DNA of 64,000 bases from Trichoplusia ni (Eukaryota > Arthropoda > Insecta > Lepidoptera > Noctuidae): assembly GCF_003590095.1 (NCBI RefSeq), contig NC_039480.1:18019328-18083327 (forward strand), read 5' to 3'. Below are positions 1 through 12,810 of the stretch, piece after piece. How positions within the stretch are numbered: the first letter of the stretch is position 1; the number at the start of each line of letters is the position of its first letter. Made by a program: the position numbers and the translations under genes. The notes beneath the pieces are model-generated. The model did no database searches. It was not told where the DNA came from and worked only from the letters and a program-made list of their open reading frames with translations.

Positions 1-685
1 AGATGTACTATATCATAGTAACTTTAATACAAATTATGTTTATTTTTATATAGTTTATATTACAATCTAAAATGAACGATAAAATATTTTATCACATTTT
101 TCATTTCAGCTTAACATTTGTAATTTAAAAATGTTAGTGTAGAGTACTTTAAATAAAAATGAAAAAACCCAATATTTTCCAAATTCACTTTCCGGAATTT
201 TCATATTTTGATACAAACAATAAAACTTATTCCCTACGCAGAAATCTATTTCGGTGAAGCATGGCTGCAAGGGAGGTCCAAAATCTACGAGCCAAAAAGA
301 CCCACAAAAAGCAATGAATTTGAAACATTGGTCATTGAAACAATTTCCGGGAACTGCTGAATTTAACTCGTGTACTTTTTAATTCTAAATAAGCTTTGGA
401 TTCAAAGGCTTTCAAATTGAATCAGCTCGCGCAAAACGCGCCGATTTGCGGCTGCCCGTGTAATCGTCGAGCCTTTAAACCTATTGACCCTATCGCACAC
501 TGGAAGCGACGGCAATACAGAGAAAAACTATACCTTAGTTGATCTTAAAAAATCAAATTGTTAATGATGATAACATTTCACAACGCCATCTAGTGTCAAA
601 TGAAGCATAGCTTGTATGACGAGTACGAGACAACTGAAACATAATTATATATTTAAATACAGTATTATGCATAATGAACTTATAT
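1..685. other. AT-rich stretch, no gene seen
   Basis: No exon-like frame, no strong splice pair and no recognisable repeat was found here. Composition is AT-rich with one short GC-richer patch near 425-510 that I cannot assign. Confidence 0.5.
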
Positions 686-689
686 AAAT

Positions 690-803
690 AACACTCAGAA
701 ACAGATCTTGCTCATAACACAAACATTTGTCCTGGCTTGGAGTAGACGTCTTCGCGAAACCCGGTTCTGCAGTCAGGGCCACCTACCACATGACAAACGG
801 GCA
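690..803 (-). repeat. Degraded tRNA-derived SINE, type S2
   Basis: The reverse strand keeps the order seen in better copies at 17568 and 47990: the tRNA-like head, then the segment around 'ACAAATGTTTGTGTTATGAG'. The B-box region is disrupted by substitutions. It is an old inactive copy. Confidence 0.5.
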
Positions 804-809
804 AGATGG

Positions 810-3740
810 ATTGTTGTCTGTGTGTGTGTGTTAACGTCTTATCAACGTTGCTAGTAAACAAGGCAGTGCAATCAACAAACTCTTAAAAAAATACTATGTA
901 CTAACTGCAAATAAATGAAATATTGCAGCATAAAAGCATAATTTTCAAAGTAATTTCTTAATTTAGCATTTATTTGAACAAAAAGGTCACAATATTTCCC
1001 GGAAACACAAATCTATTAATATTAATTCCGGATACATGCAGTGCATTCCTCGCAGAAGCGTTTCAAGTGGGATATTTCGGTACCGGGAAACTGGAACAAT
1101 TGAATCCGTTTGTAGTATGAAGTGTTTTACAGATAAACCAGAACAAGACAAAGCTTCGCACTACACGCGAACCAAGCAAAGATTTTTTTTTTTCAAAATT
1201 TTGCTATTTTTTTTTGCCATGGATGGTGGGCGGGGCCAAACCACTCTTTAAAAATTAAGACAGATGTAGTTATTAAGATGAGACGCACGCTCTACAACAT
1301 GAAAGATAGCGTAGCATAGCTTAGCTTTCGCTGTGACACCGCCACAAAGACACCTTTTATTTGGCAATAACGCCGTAACCAATTCTTAACGTGATTACAT
1401 TTTATTAGAGTTTCACTTTAACGATCACTTTAACTTTAATATGTGAAGTGATACAATTTAATTATACGGTGGCGGCATGTTTTGGTATTTCAATTAGTTT
1501 TTGCTCTTAGTCCTGATGTAAACATTAAGCCAGTTGAAGCCGAAAAATACATTCCTCTTCAAACGCAGTAAGGCTTCAATGTTGTGTCTTCTTTTTACTA
1601 TTTTGTGTAATACATTATTAAATAAATAACTAAGGTTTTAACGCATTGTACTAGAGCACGAATAAACAAAAACTATTTAAAATACAATTTAACATATATC
1701 GAACATCACCTGTTCTTCCATTTAAAGTCGGTACCAGTACGAAACAATACCAACATGCCTACCATCATCTCTCAAGTAGGAATTGTGGAAAAGAGACCTT
1801 GCTCTACACAGGGTATACGGCATTTCTCTCCCACACTCTTGGTAGGATTCTTGGCCATGGCACAAGTATTGTAGAGAAAAATTTCAAAGAGTGCCAGATA
1901 GTAAAACGCACCTGTGTCTAATGAAATTCTTTGTATAATCTCGCATTTTCTTAATAAAAACAATAAAGTGTGGCAGGTAAACGACATTAAAGAAAAGGAA
2001 AATAAAATAAAATGTTAAGATAAGAAAAGCAGAGAGCTTTAACTTCGCTTAAATATATCTGCAGTTAATTTTAATACAGACCCTAGCTTATGATTCACAA
2101 ATCGCCTATCTTCAGACCTCATAGAGAATGTGATATTATTCGATCGTTTTCCGAAATATATTGTAAATGAACCCTCCTTTGTAAGTCCTTGTAAATTTAC
2201 AAATATGCTTCATGACCGGGTTCCACATTACTTCTAATACATACATGTATCTGGATGCTTCTGTCAAACATTTTTGTATCATTTAAAGGCAAAAATTGTC
2301 CTGAGACTGATTGCATTTAATATTTCCACAAGTCACTGCACTGCATACTTGAAACCATCACACATAGAAACGTGCATAAAATAAACTATTTTGCTACAAA
2401 TACTGTGAGACGAGAGAATATTGACCCGGACTTTGTATCACAAAACATTCCTCAAATAACGATCAGATTGAACTTGGCTAAATGGATTTTGTTACTGAGA
2501 ATTTTTGGGAGTACATTGAAATTTTTTCCCAAAAATAAAATTGTTGGTAACATTTTTGGTCACACTTTTAGGAAGTTGAAAATTCATTTAGTACTAGCTG
2601 TAAATTTATTTAACTCTGTATAATACGTTTAAACACACCTTGAATACCGCTTTAGTAGTGGAAAAAAATGCAAACTGAAATCTAGACAATTTACAAACTG
2701 TGAATAAAAATCTGTATCGCTGGAAAAAAATGTTCATAAGATTATGCGTTTTTTTGGACAAAAATCACATATTACATACAATAGCAATTGATAAACATGT
2801 CTCACGATTATGAACGTATTTATTATGCTCAGAATCATTCTAGAGTTCGTTTTCTTATTTTATGTTTAACAATGGTAAACTTTCGTCAGATCGACTTCGC
2901 AAAACAATAGTATCGGGCTACATGGACTCGGACAGAAGGTAAAAAGTTTTGAGGCCTGGTGCCGAAATACCGAATCCTTAGTTTATAAGTATCGTTATCC
3001 GTGAAAGTATACAAAAAAAAAAACACTTTGTTCAGGCCACGTATAATTTTAACATAAAATTCTAATTTACTGATGTAATATAAATTCTTTAAGTGCCAAT
3101 AACGTTCCACTATCATGTTTCACGAGAATTTCAAACCATTTGTCTCATCATTTTAGTATTACGAAGCAATTTCCAGACATCCGTTGGGATCTATAGAATG
3201 AAAATTGCATGCAACGAATTCTCTGGGGCTATGGTCTGATATAAATTAGTATTGTCTTAGAATTCTGAACCAGCTGTGAGTTACATTGGCCGGGAACTCA
3301 AAATGCAATTTGCTAAAGTTTTGCTAATCGACAACACTAGACAAGTTGGGACTTACTCAGTTACTGCTATTATTTTGAATGAGGTTTAATGGAAGGGAGT
3401 TCGGAGATCTTCACTGGATTTTGTTCTGGAAGTTAAAGCACAAAATCACGGCCAGATCAAGTTTAGATGAGATCATTTTACTCGACCACATTCAGCTTTT
3501 TTTTGTTACCTGTAAATAGAAGTCAGTAAAATTTGGGATACAAATGCTAATTGAAACAACTAAACATTCATCCCTGCAAGGAATAACTGTAAACAAGGTG
3601 ACTTCGGAAGTCAAAAATATAAAGCTTATCAATCGAAATATAGGTGCTTTGTTTATGTAAATTGTGAGAAATGCGATAAAAACAAACCAAATATTGTGTT
3701 GACAGCTGTATCAACAAACGAATTTCAATAGTAAATAAAA
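810..3740. other. AT-rich stretch, no gene seen
   Basis: Nothing exon-like was found. A possible fragment of dispersed family B lies at about 1285-1350 (GCGTAGCATAGCTTAGCTTTCGC). The left end of the minus-strand 3' UTR described below probably lies near 3745. Confidence 0.4.
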
Positions 3741-3762
3741 GACAATCGCATTCACAATAACA

Positions 3763-3768
3763 TTTATT
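3763..3768 (-). terminator. Candidate poly(A) signal of the microprotein gene
   Basis: The plus strand reads TTTATT, which is AATAAA on the minus strand. It lies about 235 bases downstream of the stop codon at 4003-4005. It is the first canonical hexamer I see downstream of that stop, giving a 3' UTR of roughly 250 bases. The assignment is inferred from position only. Confidence 0.4.
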
Positions 3769-4002
3769 TGGCACTGTAACAGCCGTTGTAAAATCAATCT
3801 TAATATTACAATTTAGGACTTAAAATGGCACATCGTTATATATTGGCACAGATTTGATCACATTTTTTCTATAATTTTAACAAATAAATAAAATATATAT
3901 TTCGTTTAAAATATCTTTTTCGCGATGACGTAAGCTACTAAAGATCTTAAATATAGCCTTATCATACTGTTCCAAAATATATCTTATCGCGTAGGCACAA
4001 AG

Positions 4003-4161
4003 TTAAAATTCGTTAAGGCACGGCTTCCTCATGGGGGTATACTCTTGGGCTTCCACATTGGACATGGGTTCCAGGGTCTGCTTGCGATGGCAGTAGAGGA
4101 TGACCAGCACGCAGACCAGGCAGAGGATGATGAAAAAGCCCAGCATGAAGAGCAGGTATAT
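4003..4161 (-). CDS. Terminal coding exon of a single-pass membrane microprotein
   Basis: Minus-strand exon of 53 codons including a TAA stop at 4003-4005. The acceptor is clear: a pyrimidine-rich run ending TTCCCCTAG, with the exon starting at 4161 in phase 0. It encodes a hydrophobic helix beginning IYLLFMLGFF and ending VLVILY, then the basic stop CHRKQ, then a hydrophilic tail containing EYTPMRKP and ending CLNEF. Of 52 sense codons, 41 end in G or C, in a background near 35% GC; this is the strongest coding signal in the window. The basic residues after the helix predict the C-terminus in the cytoplasm. A phase-0 donor at 38931 supplies a plausible start (M-A-D). I do not recognise the family. 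It may instead be the tail of a longer type I membrane protein. Confidence 0.72.
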   Translation of the reverse strand: MYLLFMLGFFIILCLVCVLVILYCHRKQTLEPMSNVEAQEYTPMRKPCLNEF

Positions 4162-4227
4162 CTAGGGGAACGAAAGAACTTTGTTGTACTTTTTGTTAAA
4201 ATAGTTATTTTGTGTATTTATGTGAGA

Positions 4228-4487
4228 CTAGCTGTTGCCCGCGACTTCGTTCCCGTGGGTAGAAGTTATAAGTTATGATTTATACCTGCCCTGTTGTTTC
4301 ACATTTTCCATTATACCTATCTTTGCTCCTATTAGTCGCAGCGTGATGGTTTATAGCCTAAAGCCTTTGTCGATGAATGGTCTATTCAACACAAAAAGAT
4401 TTTTTTAATTTGGACCAGCAGTTCTCGAGATTAGCGCGTTCAAACAAACAAACTCTTCAGCTTTATATATTAGTATAGAAGTATAGA
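4228..4487 (-). mobile_element. Non-autonomous Helitron, 260 bp
   Basis: On the minus strand the element starts TCTATACTTCTATACTAA and ends GGCAACAGCTAG. It sits between A and T, as Helitrons do. It matches the copies at 44974, 48222, 55924 and 62038. It contains a short (TTTG)n run near its 5' end. It lies in the large intron just upstream of the terminal exon. Confidence 0.75.
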
Positions 4488-4489
4488 TT

Positions 4490-6150
4490 AAGAAAATATA
4501 TCTCGTGAATTAAACTAGTACATAGGTTTTTGTTTGATTCAAACGTAGTACAACATCATCAAACGCAAAATCGTAACTACTACACACTCCATCCTAAAAA
4601 GTATCATCTCAGAAACTATTTCATAATAAAAAAATGTATAAGGCTCGCATAAAATAACCCTTTGATAATATAATTGAGACGAGCAGATACTCCCAGTCGA
4701 TTTCCTATCATAACCTAAATCAAAAACCATGCTTATATCACACTACAAACCTTCATATACATATGCATGCACAACAGGAAATTAAGCTATGTTTAAAACA
4801 TTTTGTACTAGTAGTTTGTATATCATTAAAATTAAAATCTGCATGTTACTCAACCTAGTGACAGTCCAAGTTATAACGAAGCAAATGTAACCAGTCTGCT
4901 CTTCTTTCGCTGACAAACAGGATAAATTAATTTACGAACATTATAAATTAGTATGTCTGTATAAATTAAATTACAATTTACTTATGAATTTTAAGTATTT
5001 GTTTCGTTCATATGTGTTTTGATGTCTTGATGGATAAAAGTTGAATGGGAAACTCTCTCAGAAAACAAAAAATAATCAAGGTGAAACTAAAAATAAACCA
5101 GATTTAGAAAAAACGTGTCTGGAAATTGTATAAACTAGAAAAGAAGATCGATTAAAAAAAGAAAGATCTTAGTAACAATAAACGATATGCGATATCGAAA
5201 AGCAGACAACAAAAAATGTATACTTATTATTAATGGGTAAACAAAGACCTTCCTTGATAAAAATATCTAAAACATCTAAGCACCCACGGTACCGCTTAAT
5301 CCATGTAAATTCCATCACAGCGTCCTTCCTTGTCACATTATCTTCCACACATTTACATCACAACACGCCACTTTCATCACACGAGGGTAACTCGACCAAA
5401 TACAATATACCACATTGACAGCACACATCAAATTACGAATGCCCTATTTAATTTGCCCGGGTAAACACTGACGTCAACCTATACAAAAACAACAGGCACG
5501 CATGCGTGGAGAAAAACAATTGAATCAAGAATATTCGAATTACAAATACTGTGTGATGTTTATTTACCGGCAATTGTTTTTATTTTATTTTTTAAATTGT
5601 TGGTTTTGGGTATCCGAGTTTTTGGAGCTCGTTCGCACTTACCCCGAAATAATATATAAGGAATTTTGACGACATGGTGTCTTTATAAATCCCGATGGGA
5701 AACTGAGCTATGGGGAAGGCAAACTGCCAACTGTTTATGTAACTCACCCCCTATTTTACATCGACGTTTTGGAAAAAACTTAGTATTTATTTGCGCAACT
5801 CGAGTTTAACCTATCAATGTGGGGGGGACGTGTGGCAAGTTCTGTAATTAAGATTACTCTGGAATTAGGTCAGATTTGAATAAGGTTTCTGTATTAGTTG
5901 GCGATGGAAAGTTTTGGTTCGATAAGGAGGACTCATCGAAAAGTTTATTTTTTGTTCATCATCTCGTTGACTTTCTGGATGCTTACATTTATTTGTATTA
6001 TCGAAAAATGAGTACATCAAGGTTTCGAAAAGACTGGCGGACAAATATAGAAATAATTACTACTAAGTACTCAAAAATAAATACAAAGAGTCTTTTTATA
6101 ATATGAATATACTTTAGCCGAACCCCTTTGGAATGTAATTTGATAGTTTT
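4490..6150. other. Intronic AT-rich stretch, no gene seen
   Basis: No exon or repeat family was recognised. A perfect TGACGTCA palindrome (CRE-like) occurs at 5469-5476, but sites of this length are expected by chance about once per window. Confidence 0.4.
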
Positions 6151-6163
6151 AAGAGGTTTAATC

Positions 6164-6203
6164 GTTCATGGTAAACGTGATGTGAGTCATGTTTACCATG
6201 AAC
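6164..6203. repeat. Perfect 13-bp hairpin, 14-nt loop
   Basis: GTTCATGGTAAAC at 6164-6176 is the exact reverse complement of 6191-6203. The right arm runs into a copy of dispersed family B, so this may be an end duplication of that element. Confidence 0.6.
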
Positions 6204-6312
6204 TCTTAAACTTCATTGAAGCGAGACAGAGTGCTACACTACGTGAGTCGTCGTCTCACTTCCACAAAGACGACAACTCTGTTCAGTTAGCTCATGGTAC
6301 AGGGGCAGGAGG
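6195..6312. repeat. Dispersed repeat family B
   Basis: The segment starts ACCATGAACTCTTAAAC, passes through a GCGAGAC block and a TCTCACTTCCACA block, and ends near CTCATGGTACAGG. The same order occurs at 12110, 32125 and 46890. The GCGAGA and TCTCGC blocks give internal foldback potential. Class is unknown. Confidence 0.45.
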
Positions 6313-7089
6313 AATAAAAAGTTGTGAAAAAAACTTGTTTCAGTGGCTTTAGCTAGTGTTATGCAAATTAAGAATTAAAATGTTGCAGTGAAATAAGCAG
6401 TAACGATGTAAAATGTTGCTGCTATTAACTAATGCATCTTCCAAGCTTTTTTATTTTAGTCGTTTGTTAAGCAACGGTGCTTCGTTTTATATTTGCTGAT
6501 TTCAAGGGTTTCAGTAATGTTTGTATTAAATGCCCGTATTCACTCGATATTGTTAGTATTATTTGCCACATCATTGCCTACTTAAATAAAAGCCAGAAAA
6601 TATTCAGTCTTCTAATGATACTCCTTGAATAGTTTATACATTTCACTCGTTATAGCCTGTATAACGATTGTAAGCACTAAGGGCTTAAATAGGTGTCCAA
6701 CCTTTTTTGTTACCCTACAAAATAACAGCAACTCATTGTAGACTTCAAACCGTTTATCGAAATCTGTTACTGATTGTCTATTTTCAAGTGTTTTTGTCAT
6801 TTAGACTTGAAACGAAAACAATTGAAACTGCTGTTTGCCATCACGTTTAGGATGTCGGTTATTGAAAGGTCAACGTCGTACCCTTATCTTGATTCCAGTA
6901 ATAAAGTCTACCTTTTTAGTAATATAGGTAGATCAGGGGTAAGGATAGGTCGCATGGATACCCCTCGACGAGGGTATCTATGGAGAAATCATCGCAAAAT
7001 GATGAATTGATTTTACATATTCTGGTTTAGTAAAAATCAAAACAGACGAGTGTGTGTAATAGAGATAGTATTTATTTTTCTTCGAATAA

Positions 7090-7250
7090 TGACTCTTGCT
7101 CTGGACAGTATGATTCGTGTGTCGGAGGAGGTTTGACACATATTCAAGACACAAGCACAAACGGCCCGATGACAAGCATTTGTGGATCACACAAATGCCT
7201 GTCCAAAGTCCTTTGCGACACATCGCACGCAGTCGCACACTGCCCTGACT
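7090..7250 (-). repeat. Degraded SINE, type S3
   Basis: The minus strand keeps the S3 core GTGTGATCCACAAATGC and the flanking CGACTGCGTGCGATGTG segment. The tRNA-like head is heavily mutated. Confidence 0.5.
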
Positions 7251-7432
7251 GTTATATTTACTTGATGGAGGTGATATTTTTGTGAGGTATTATACTTTGC
7301 CACTCTTTTTTGTTCCACTTCTTAATACGACACGACCGAATCTTAGCTCGTTTTCACCTTACTATCCGCTAACATTGGAACCACACATGCCTAAAGTTTT
7401 CAGCCCAGACTTTTTATGTCTACTTATATATA

Positions 7433-7664
7433 AAAACCAGACGAGTGCGAGTTGGACTCGTGAGGCTGAGGGTTCCGTCCAAATAGACTAAAGAAAAATA
7501 AAACCATTTAGTGGTATACAAGGTAGGTAGGTACCCGCTGTTCAGCTGTTTTGCTATCATAGTACATGAGAGACAGCCTGGCGAGGGACGGACGGGCAGA
7601 CATAGGAGCCTCAGTAAAGGGTCCCATTTTCACCCTTATTCTACGGAATCCTAAAAACAAAGAG
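7433..7664 (+). repeat. Dispersed repeat family C, near full length
   Basis: It begins CGAGTGCGAGTTGGACTCG, then GGGTTCCGTCC, and ends with a GACGGACGGGCAGAC block, AAAGGGTCCCATTTTCACCC and ACGGAATCCTAAAAAC. This is a repeat known to be common in lepidopteran genomes. Seven copies are present in this window. No protein-coding capacity is visible. Confidence 0.65.
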
Positions 7665-9560
7665 TAGATAAAACAGTGTAGGTTTGTACACCGCCTTGTT
7701 CGTGATTTACGACAGTCGCCATTTTGTATAAAAAGGTAAAGGGTTCCTTTTATGTCAGTTTCTCTAATATTATTATGATATATACCGTTTCGATGTTTGT
7801 TTAGCCTTGTGGGTAAATAGCTGAATTCGTTATGTATTTGTTTAACAAAATCTTAGGTCAATAATTATATAGGCCGCTTGAAACGTATGGCAATGAAAAT
7901 AAATATATTGTACTGGACGGCATTTTTGTCAGTAGAATAATCTATGTTTGGGTAGGTATAATAAATGATTTTAGGTCATATGAATACTAAAATATTAATT
8001 TTAGTGATGCGTTTAACTAGTAGTGGCAGGTTCGAGTCTTGTGTAAAGTTTTGTTTGTCCTCAAAATCCAAATTTCATTTACGAGTAAGTATTAACTTCG
8101 CATTATTGTTTGACTGATACTAAAACTGCATATTGTTTATCATTTATTAAAACAAGTCTGTATCAACTTTGAAGTGATGATGTTTGAAACATGTGGCTTG
8201 GCAGTAATAATAAAAATCAACTCAGTCCGTCCTTCGTTAAACAAGGTTAAAAATGAAATATATCTTGCTGTATTGATTCTAGACTGTTGGTAGAAAACAA
8301 GTGACAGCCGACATACACTGTATTTCTGAACTATAAATCCCAATTTGTTCTTGAGACCGAGAGATATTTACGACAGACCTAGAATTTTTCCAATTTGTCT
8401 TATTTCTTGTACCATCGGTAACATGAATTTAGTAAATACTTCGAGCTAAAATGGACTTTAAGCAGTTGTAATAAAGATGCCGTTTTATAAACTTGTGAAG
8501 TTTAGAAGTGTTCTTAAATGTACCTTGTCTTGTTATTACAGTAATATAATAAATTTCAAAAGTGGTTTTAAAAATGTAAAAGATTATGTGGCGAGTAGTA
8601 TTCAATTATTATGGAGGAGCAAAATTAAGCAATTAAGCCCGAAATTCCCATATTTTACTAAGTTTCAAAATGTTTAGTCTGAAATATTGCTTTTTATCTA
8701 CACAAAAGGCATATTTTTTGACGATTTTCATAAATTTCATATTTGCGTTATTTTAATTGTAATGCCGTATCTAGTCAACAAAACAACCTTTTCAATAAAA
8801 CTTAGAAAGCTCGGGACATGGAAACAGGCGCACGAGTTCTTTATAAAGACCTCGCAACGTGCTAGATAGACTCCACTCGTATATATATCTATCTATATTC
8901 ATAATGCTATATCATTGTCATGTTAATGCTGTTAACCTTCTGGATACGTTTCCTGCCTTTAATAGGGATAAAAATGTGTGTTTAAGATTTTTAGGACAGA
9001 TTTCTATAATTTTATTCTTCTTAGTTCACATTATTAATACAAACACCAATAGGTCTTCATTCGTTTTTCCCAATGGGAGAAACTAGATATTGTCAAAATT
9101 TAAAAAAAATACACTAATTAAAATATCTCAACAGCATTTTTTTCCAAATGCACTGTCAATAGTTCTCGCTTGGTAAGATACATTATGCCACTAGCGGTCT
9201 CAATTGAAGTGGCTCTAAGCCCGTATAATTTCACCGTCACTCAGGCTCGCCTGCTTGCAAACGATAACCGTTTCTGGACGGAAGCGTCTGGCAACTTTTA
9301 GCTCAGAGTTGCCAGTGTTGCCATTCTATTTGAGATAGCATTAAGTAACTTAAGTTTTACTGAAAAAAGATGATTCATTGTTGAGGTTACTTTAGGAGTT
9401 ATTAAACTGTTTCTGAAGAGGAAATTATTTTTGTTTTGTATTGATGATATAGCTTGAAGACACCTGAATAATAATTGTTAAAAAGGAATCAATGAAGAGC
9501 AAACGGGGTAGGCTTAATCCGATATTGAGTGATTCTAGGATAAATTATAATAATATTTAA
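7665..9560. other. Intronic AT-rich stretch, no gene seen
   Basis: Small chance frames only. No splice-bounded coding signal and no clear repeat was found. Confidence 0.4.
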
Positions 9561-9572
9561 GTGTAGCCTGAC

Positions 9573-9720
9573 TAGGCTTGGTCGAGTCATCTAGTGGCTA
9601 CCGGCCCTGCCAGAGGTCGTGGGTTCGATTTCAGCCAAAGACAAATATTTATATCATTAGATCTGTGTCTTGGTGTAACTTTTATGTCATGTATGTATGT
9701 TTACAATTTTATTTTACAAT
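9573..9720 (+). repeat. tRNA-derived SINE, type S2
   Basis: A polymerase III A-box-like block (TCATCTAGTGGCTACC) is followed by AGAGGTCGTGGGTTCGATTT with the B box at about 9621-9631. The tail continues GACAAATATTTATATCATTAG, as in other S2 copies. The minus-strand copy at 17568 is better preserved. Confidence 0.65.
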
Positions 9721-9729
9721 GTTTAGGTT

Positions 9730-10750
9730 GACAACTGTGTTCAGACCCACTGACAATCCAATTTAAATTTTACTCAACTAAAAACTTAAATCCATAACTC
9801 ATTTCACATTGCTCTCCAAAATGATTTTCCAGTGAGACGACTAGTAATAAAGAAACGAAAAGAATTTTTCATAAAAATAATTTCACTTCTTCACTGTAAT
9901 GCACCGAATAGCGCATGCATATGAAGACATAAATCTCGCATGCATGCTGAGGATGTCTGTTGGACGCTCAACTATTTTATGAAGAGAAATGAATACTAAA
10001 TGACAAAAAACATGATTAATGACACTGAACCTTCGTGCTCTATGTAGAATGCAATATCGCTGTATTACTACAATAAGGCAAAATACCAGGCTGTGCACTC
10101 GGAACTGGAAAGTTTAGTCAAAGTTTTGTTCAATTAAATGGTCCTTTTTGATGTTTTTTTTTTTGTATAATGGTGGTCGAAATCGAGATTTCTACTGTTA
10201 CCGTGCAACTAGTTCATGTTTAGAGCGATTGTTGTTGCTGTTTTGAAGTAGGCACATAATTACAAAATCGAAAAATTTAGAAAAGGACATCTAAGGCGTT
10301 TCACTCTTTCAAGAGCTACGGTGCCACTCAGACTCCACACACAACAATAGAACTTATAACACCCCTCTTTTTACTTTTTACATCATCAGGTTTAATAAAA
10401 AATACAACATAGAAGTTTCAATTTAGAGTCGTCAGTAATGTCAATGTGTCTGGACAATTATTTACAAGCACTTGTCGTGGTTTTGCCTGAGCGGCGGGCG
10501 CCCCTATGTACTCCTCGAGGCGTGAAATTGGGACAAACAAACATGGCCTTTGTGTGCATAATATTATCGGGGATGGGTGGGCTCAGGTCTTGTAGTAAAC
10601 AACAGCTGCATCATAAATAACCAGACAGAACTAGATTTTTTTTTATTTCTGACTGAGGATTACGCAAATTGACTACTTACAGTCTTTTTTTGAAGCTACT
10701 AAGATAAACGGTTTCACTCCTCATTTTCAAAGTAAATTGTCTTCACAACC
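9730..10750. other. Intronic stretch with one GC-rich patch
   Basis: Mostly AT-rich. A patch at about 10480-10600 is much more GC-rich (GAGCGGCGGGCGCCCC) and has an open minus-strand frame of about 48 codons without splice borders I can define. It could be a conserved non-coding element or a small exon. Confidence 0.3.
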
Positions 10751-10989
10751 TAAATAATAAATATAAATAAATAAATGCGGACAACATCACACACATTGTT
10801 CTGAACCCAAAGTTGCTAAAGCACTTGTTTTATGGAATTCAGATACAACGAAGGTACCACAAACACCCAGACCCGAGACAATGTAGAAATGTGAATTTTT
10901 ACATTGACCCGACCGGGGATCGAACCCGGGACCTCAGAGCTAGCGACACCTTGAAACCGGTGCGTACGCCACTCGACCACGGAGGTCGT
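10751..10989 (-). repeat. tRNA-derived SINE, type S1, near full length
   Basis: Read on the minus strand: head CCTCCGTGGTCGAGTGGCG (A box), CCGGGTTCGATCCCCGG (B box), then a body with TCTGGGTGTTTGTGG and TGTGTGTGATGTTGTCCGC, ending in repeated ATTT units. This tail type separates it from S2 and from the poly(A)-tailed S3. Both polymerase III boxes look intact. Confidence 0.8.
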
Positions 10990-11557
10990 CATCCTCGTGC
11001 AGTTTTGGTATAACTCTTGATTTTCGACGAAAATTTTGAAGATTGGGTATGAGTATTAATATAAGCAGTATAGGACAAGACTCGAGGCTGGGACATTGAT
11101 TCATTCACCAAAATTAGAATGCCAACTAGAACCCTTATTAAGACCCATAAAAAGATACAATATGCTGTTGGTATCTGGACACAGCCAATAGCCCAGTAAC
11201 CAACCATACGAGCAAAATACGAAATCCCATAGTGCTGCAATAAAATTGAATTTCCCATTAGGCAATGCGATGCAATAAATCAAAACGCTTGAGTTATAAC
11301 CACGAATGGAGCTCATCCACGTATGTGTTTACGAGCATATGACGCGCATGTGTGTGTAATTGTGATTAACGACGCTTAAGGCGTTTCAGATGTCAAGTGA
11401 AGAAAAATAATACGTAACTTAGGCAGACTTACTTTGTAGCCTGAAAATAATGTTCTGAGCTTACTGAAAGTAAAGAAGTCAGAAAGTAGGCAATCTATTT
11501 ATAATGTAATAGATTTGTTTTCTTTTTCGAACTCCTTTTTTAGGACTTCGTATGGAA

Positions 11558-11812
11558 GGGGATAAAACGAAATCCTAATGCTGAGGCTCCACTGCCTGTA
11601 GGCGTTAATAATGGATGCAAAGATTTGCTGCCGCTCATATTATTACAATTCTAAAATAAAGATCGAGGTTAAGCAATTTTTGTTAAGGTCATAAATTTTG
11701 TTGGTGGGTGGCAAATCAATTTATGGGTGGGTACCCAGTTGTTTATCGTGTGTTATTTACTTATTGTAGAGGGTTCCCCTCTGTGTCGCGGGTGCTACTC
11801 GCACTTGTCCGT
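11558..11812 (-). repeat. Dispersed repeat family C, minus strand
   Basis: The left end carries the AATCCTAATGCTGAGGCTCC block. The right end carries GTGCTACTCGCACTTG, the reverse of the AAGTGCGAGT start. A GGGTTCCCCTC block occupies the TTCCGTACC position. Confidence 0.6.
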
Positions 11813-12109
11813 TTTTTTTTATTGGTAACACATAAGAGTGTATTTATTCCAGTAACATTGTGTTTATGGCTTCTCGATTTGACAGCGGCAAAAATTCTGC
11901 ACAGCTCAAAATAGGTGTGCAAGTCACCATTTTAAAGAAAAACACAAAGTGCAAAATCTCCCTTATTTAAGAAAAAGTTTAATTCAAAGCAATTTGGCTA
12001 AAACGTTTCTGTAATTTGCGCTAAATTCGTACGAGTGTGATGTATAAGGGGAAGTTGGTGTCACGACCCATGACATACCGAATGCAATGTAAAGAAGCAT
12101 GACAATGTA

Positions 12110-12248
12110 CCACGCTTCTACCGTGAGCACCTTAATCAAAACTATTACGCTGTTAGAGCGAGACACCGCTATGCCAAGTATATCGCGCCATCTTGCTTCC
12201 ACACTCGAAATAGTCGTGTTGAGTGAGGTCATAGTACAGGCTCTGAAG
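12110..12248. repeat. Dispersed repeat family B
   Basis: Contains CTTCTACCGTGAGCACCTTA, GAGCGAGACACCGCTATG, ATCTTGCTTCCACA and ends GGTCATAGTACAGGCTCTG. The end closely matches the copy at 46890 (CTCATAGTACAAGCCCTG). Confidence 0.45.
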
Positions 12249-12810
12249 AATCTTAAATTATGACTTGACATGAACAACTTATATCAGGTCGTTGGTCTTC
12301 TAGTTTCGAATGCTAATATTAGATGATTGTATGGAATGCTGTTTATGAGAATATTGTACGAAAATTGACATCCATTCTCGTACATCGTACTTTTCGGGAA
12401 ATAATATAATCTGTATGCTTGACGTCAAATGGTTTGGGTTGGCAGGATTGGAAGTATTATCTTGTAAATCGAAGTCCAAACATTAAACATTTTAAGAGGT
12501 TTCAAATTAAGTATATATTTGAAAAATAATATATATTGCTGTGTATACTTTCTTTGTTTCCCGGCACCAAATTTGTTTGATAAATAGTAAATTTAAATAA
12601 AACAAGAAGAGTAAATACTTGGCTTGCATTACTGATAACTATTATTTGCGTTACAGGATAATTGTTTCCTCATAATGTTTATATGACTGAAGTAAATATG
12701 GTAATTTCTGCTATATTTTAAATGATACGTTTTAAAGTTTCTATCTTTATTACTTAAATAGGCTGAAAGCGTTACGGGGAGATAATATTGGTAATTTAAT
12801 AATAATGATG

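Noticed and set aside
4045..4278. Plus-strand frame over the terminal microprotein exon
   Set aside because: It is the shadow of the minus-strand exon; its GC-rich part ends exactly where the minus exon ends.
10909..10987. tRNA-like sequence with intact A and B boxes
   Set aside because: It is the head of SINE S1, continuous with the SINE body and ATTT tail, and does not close into a tRNA cloverleaf.
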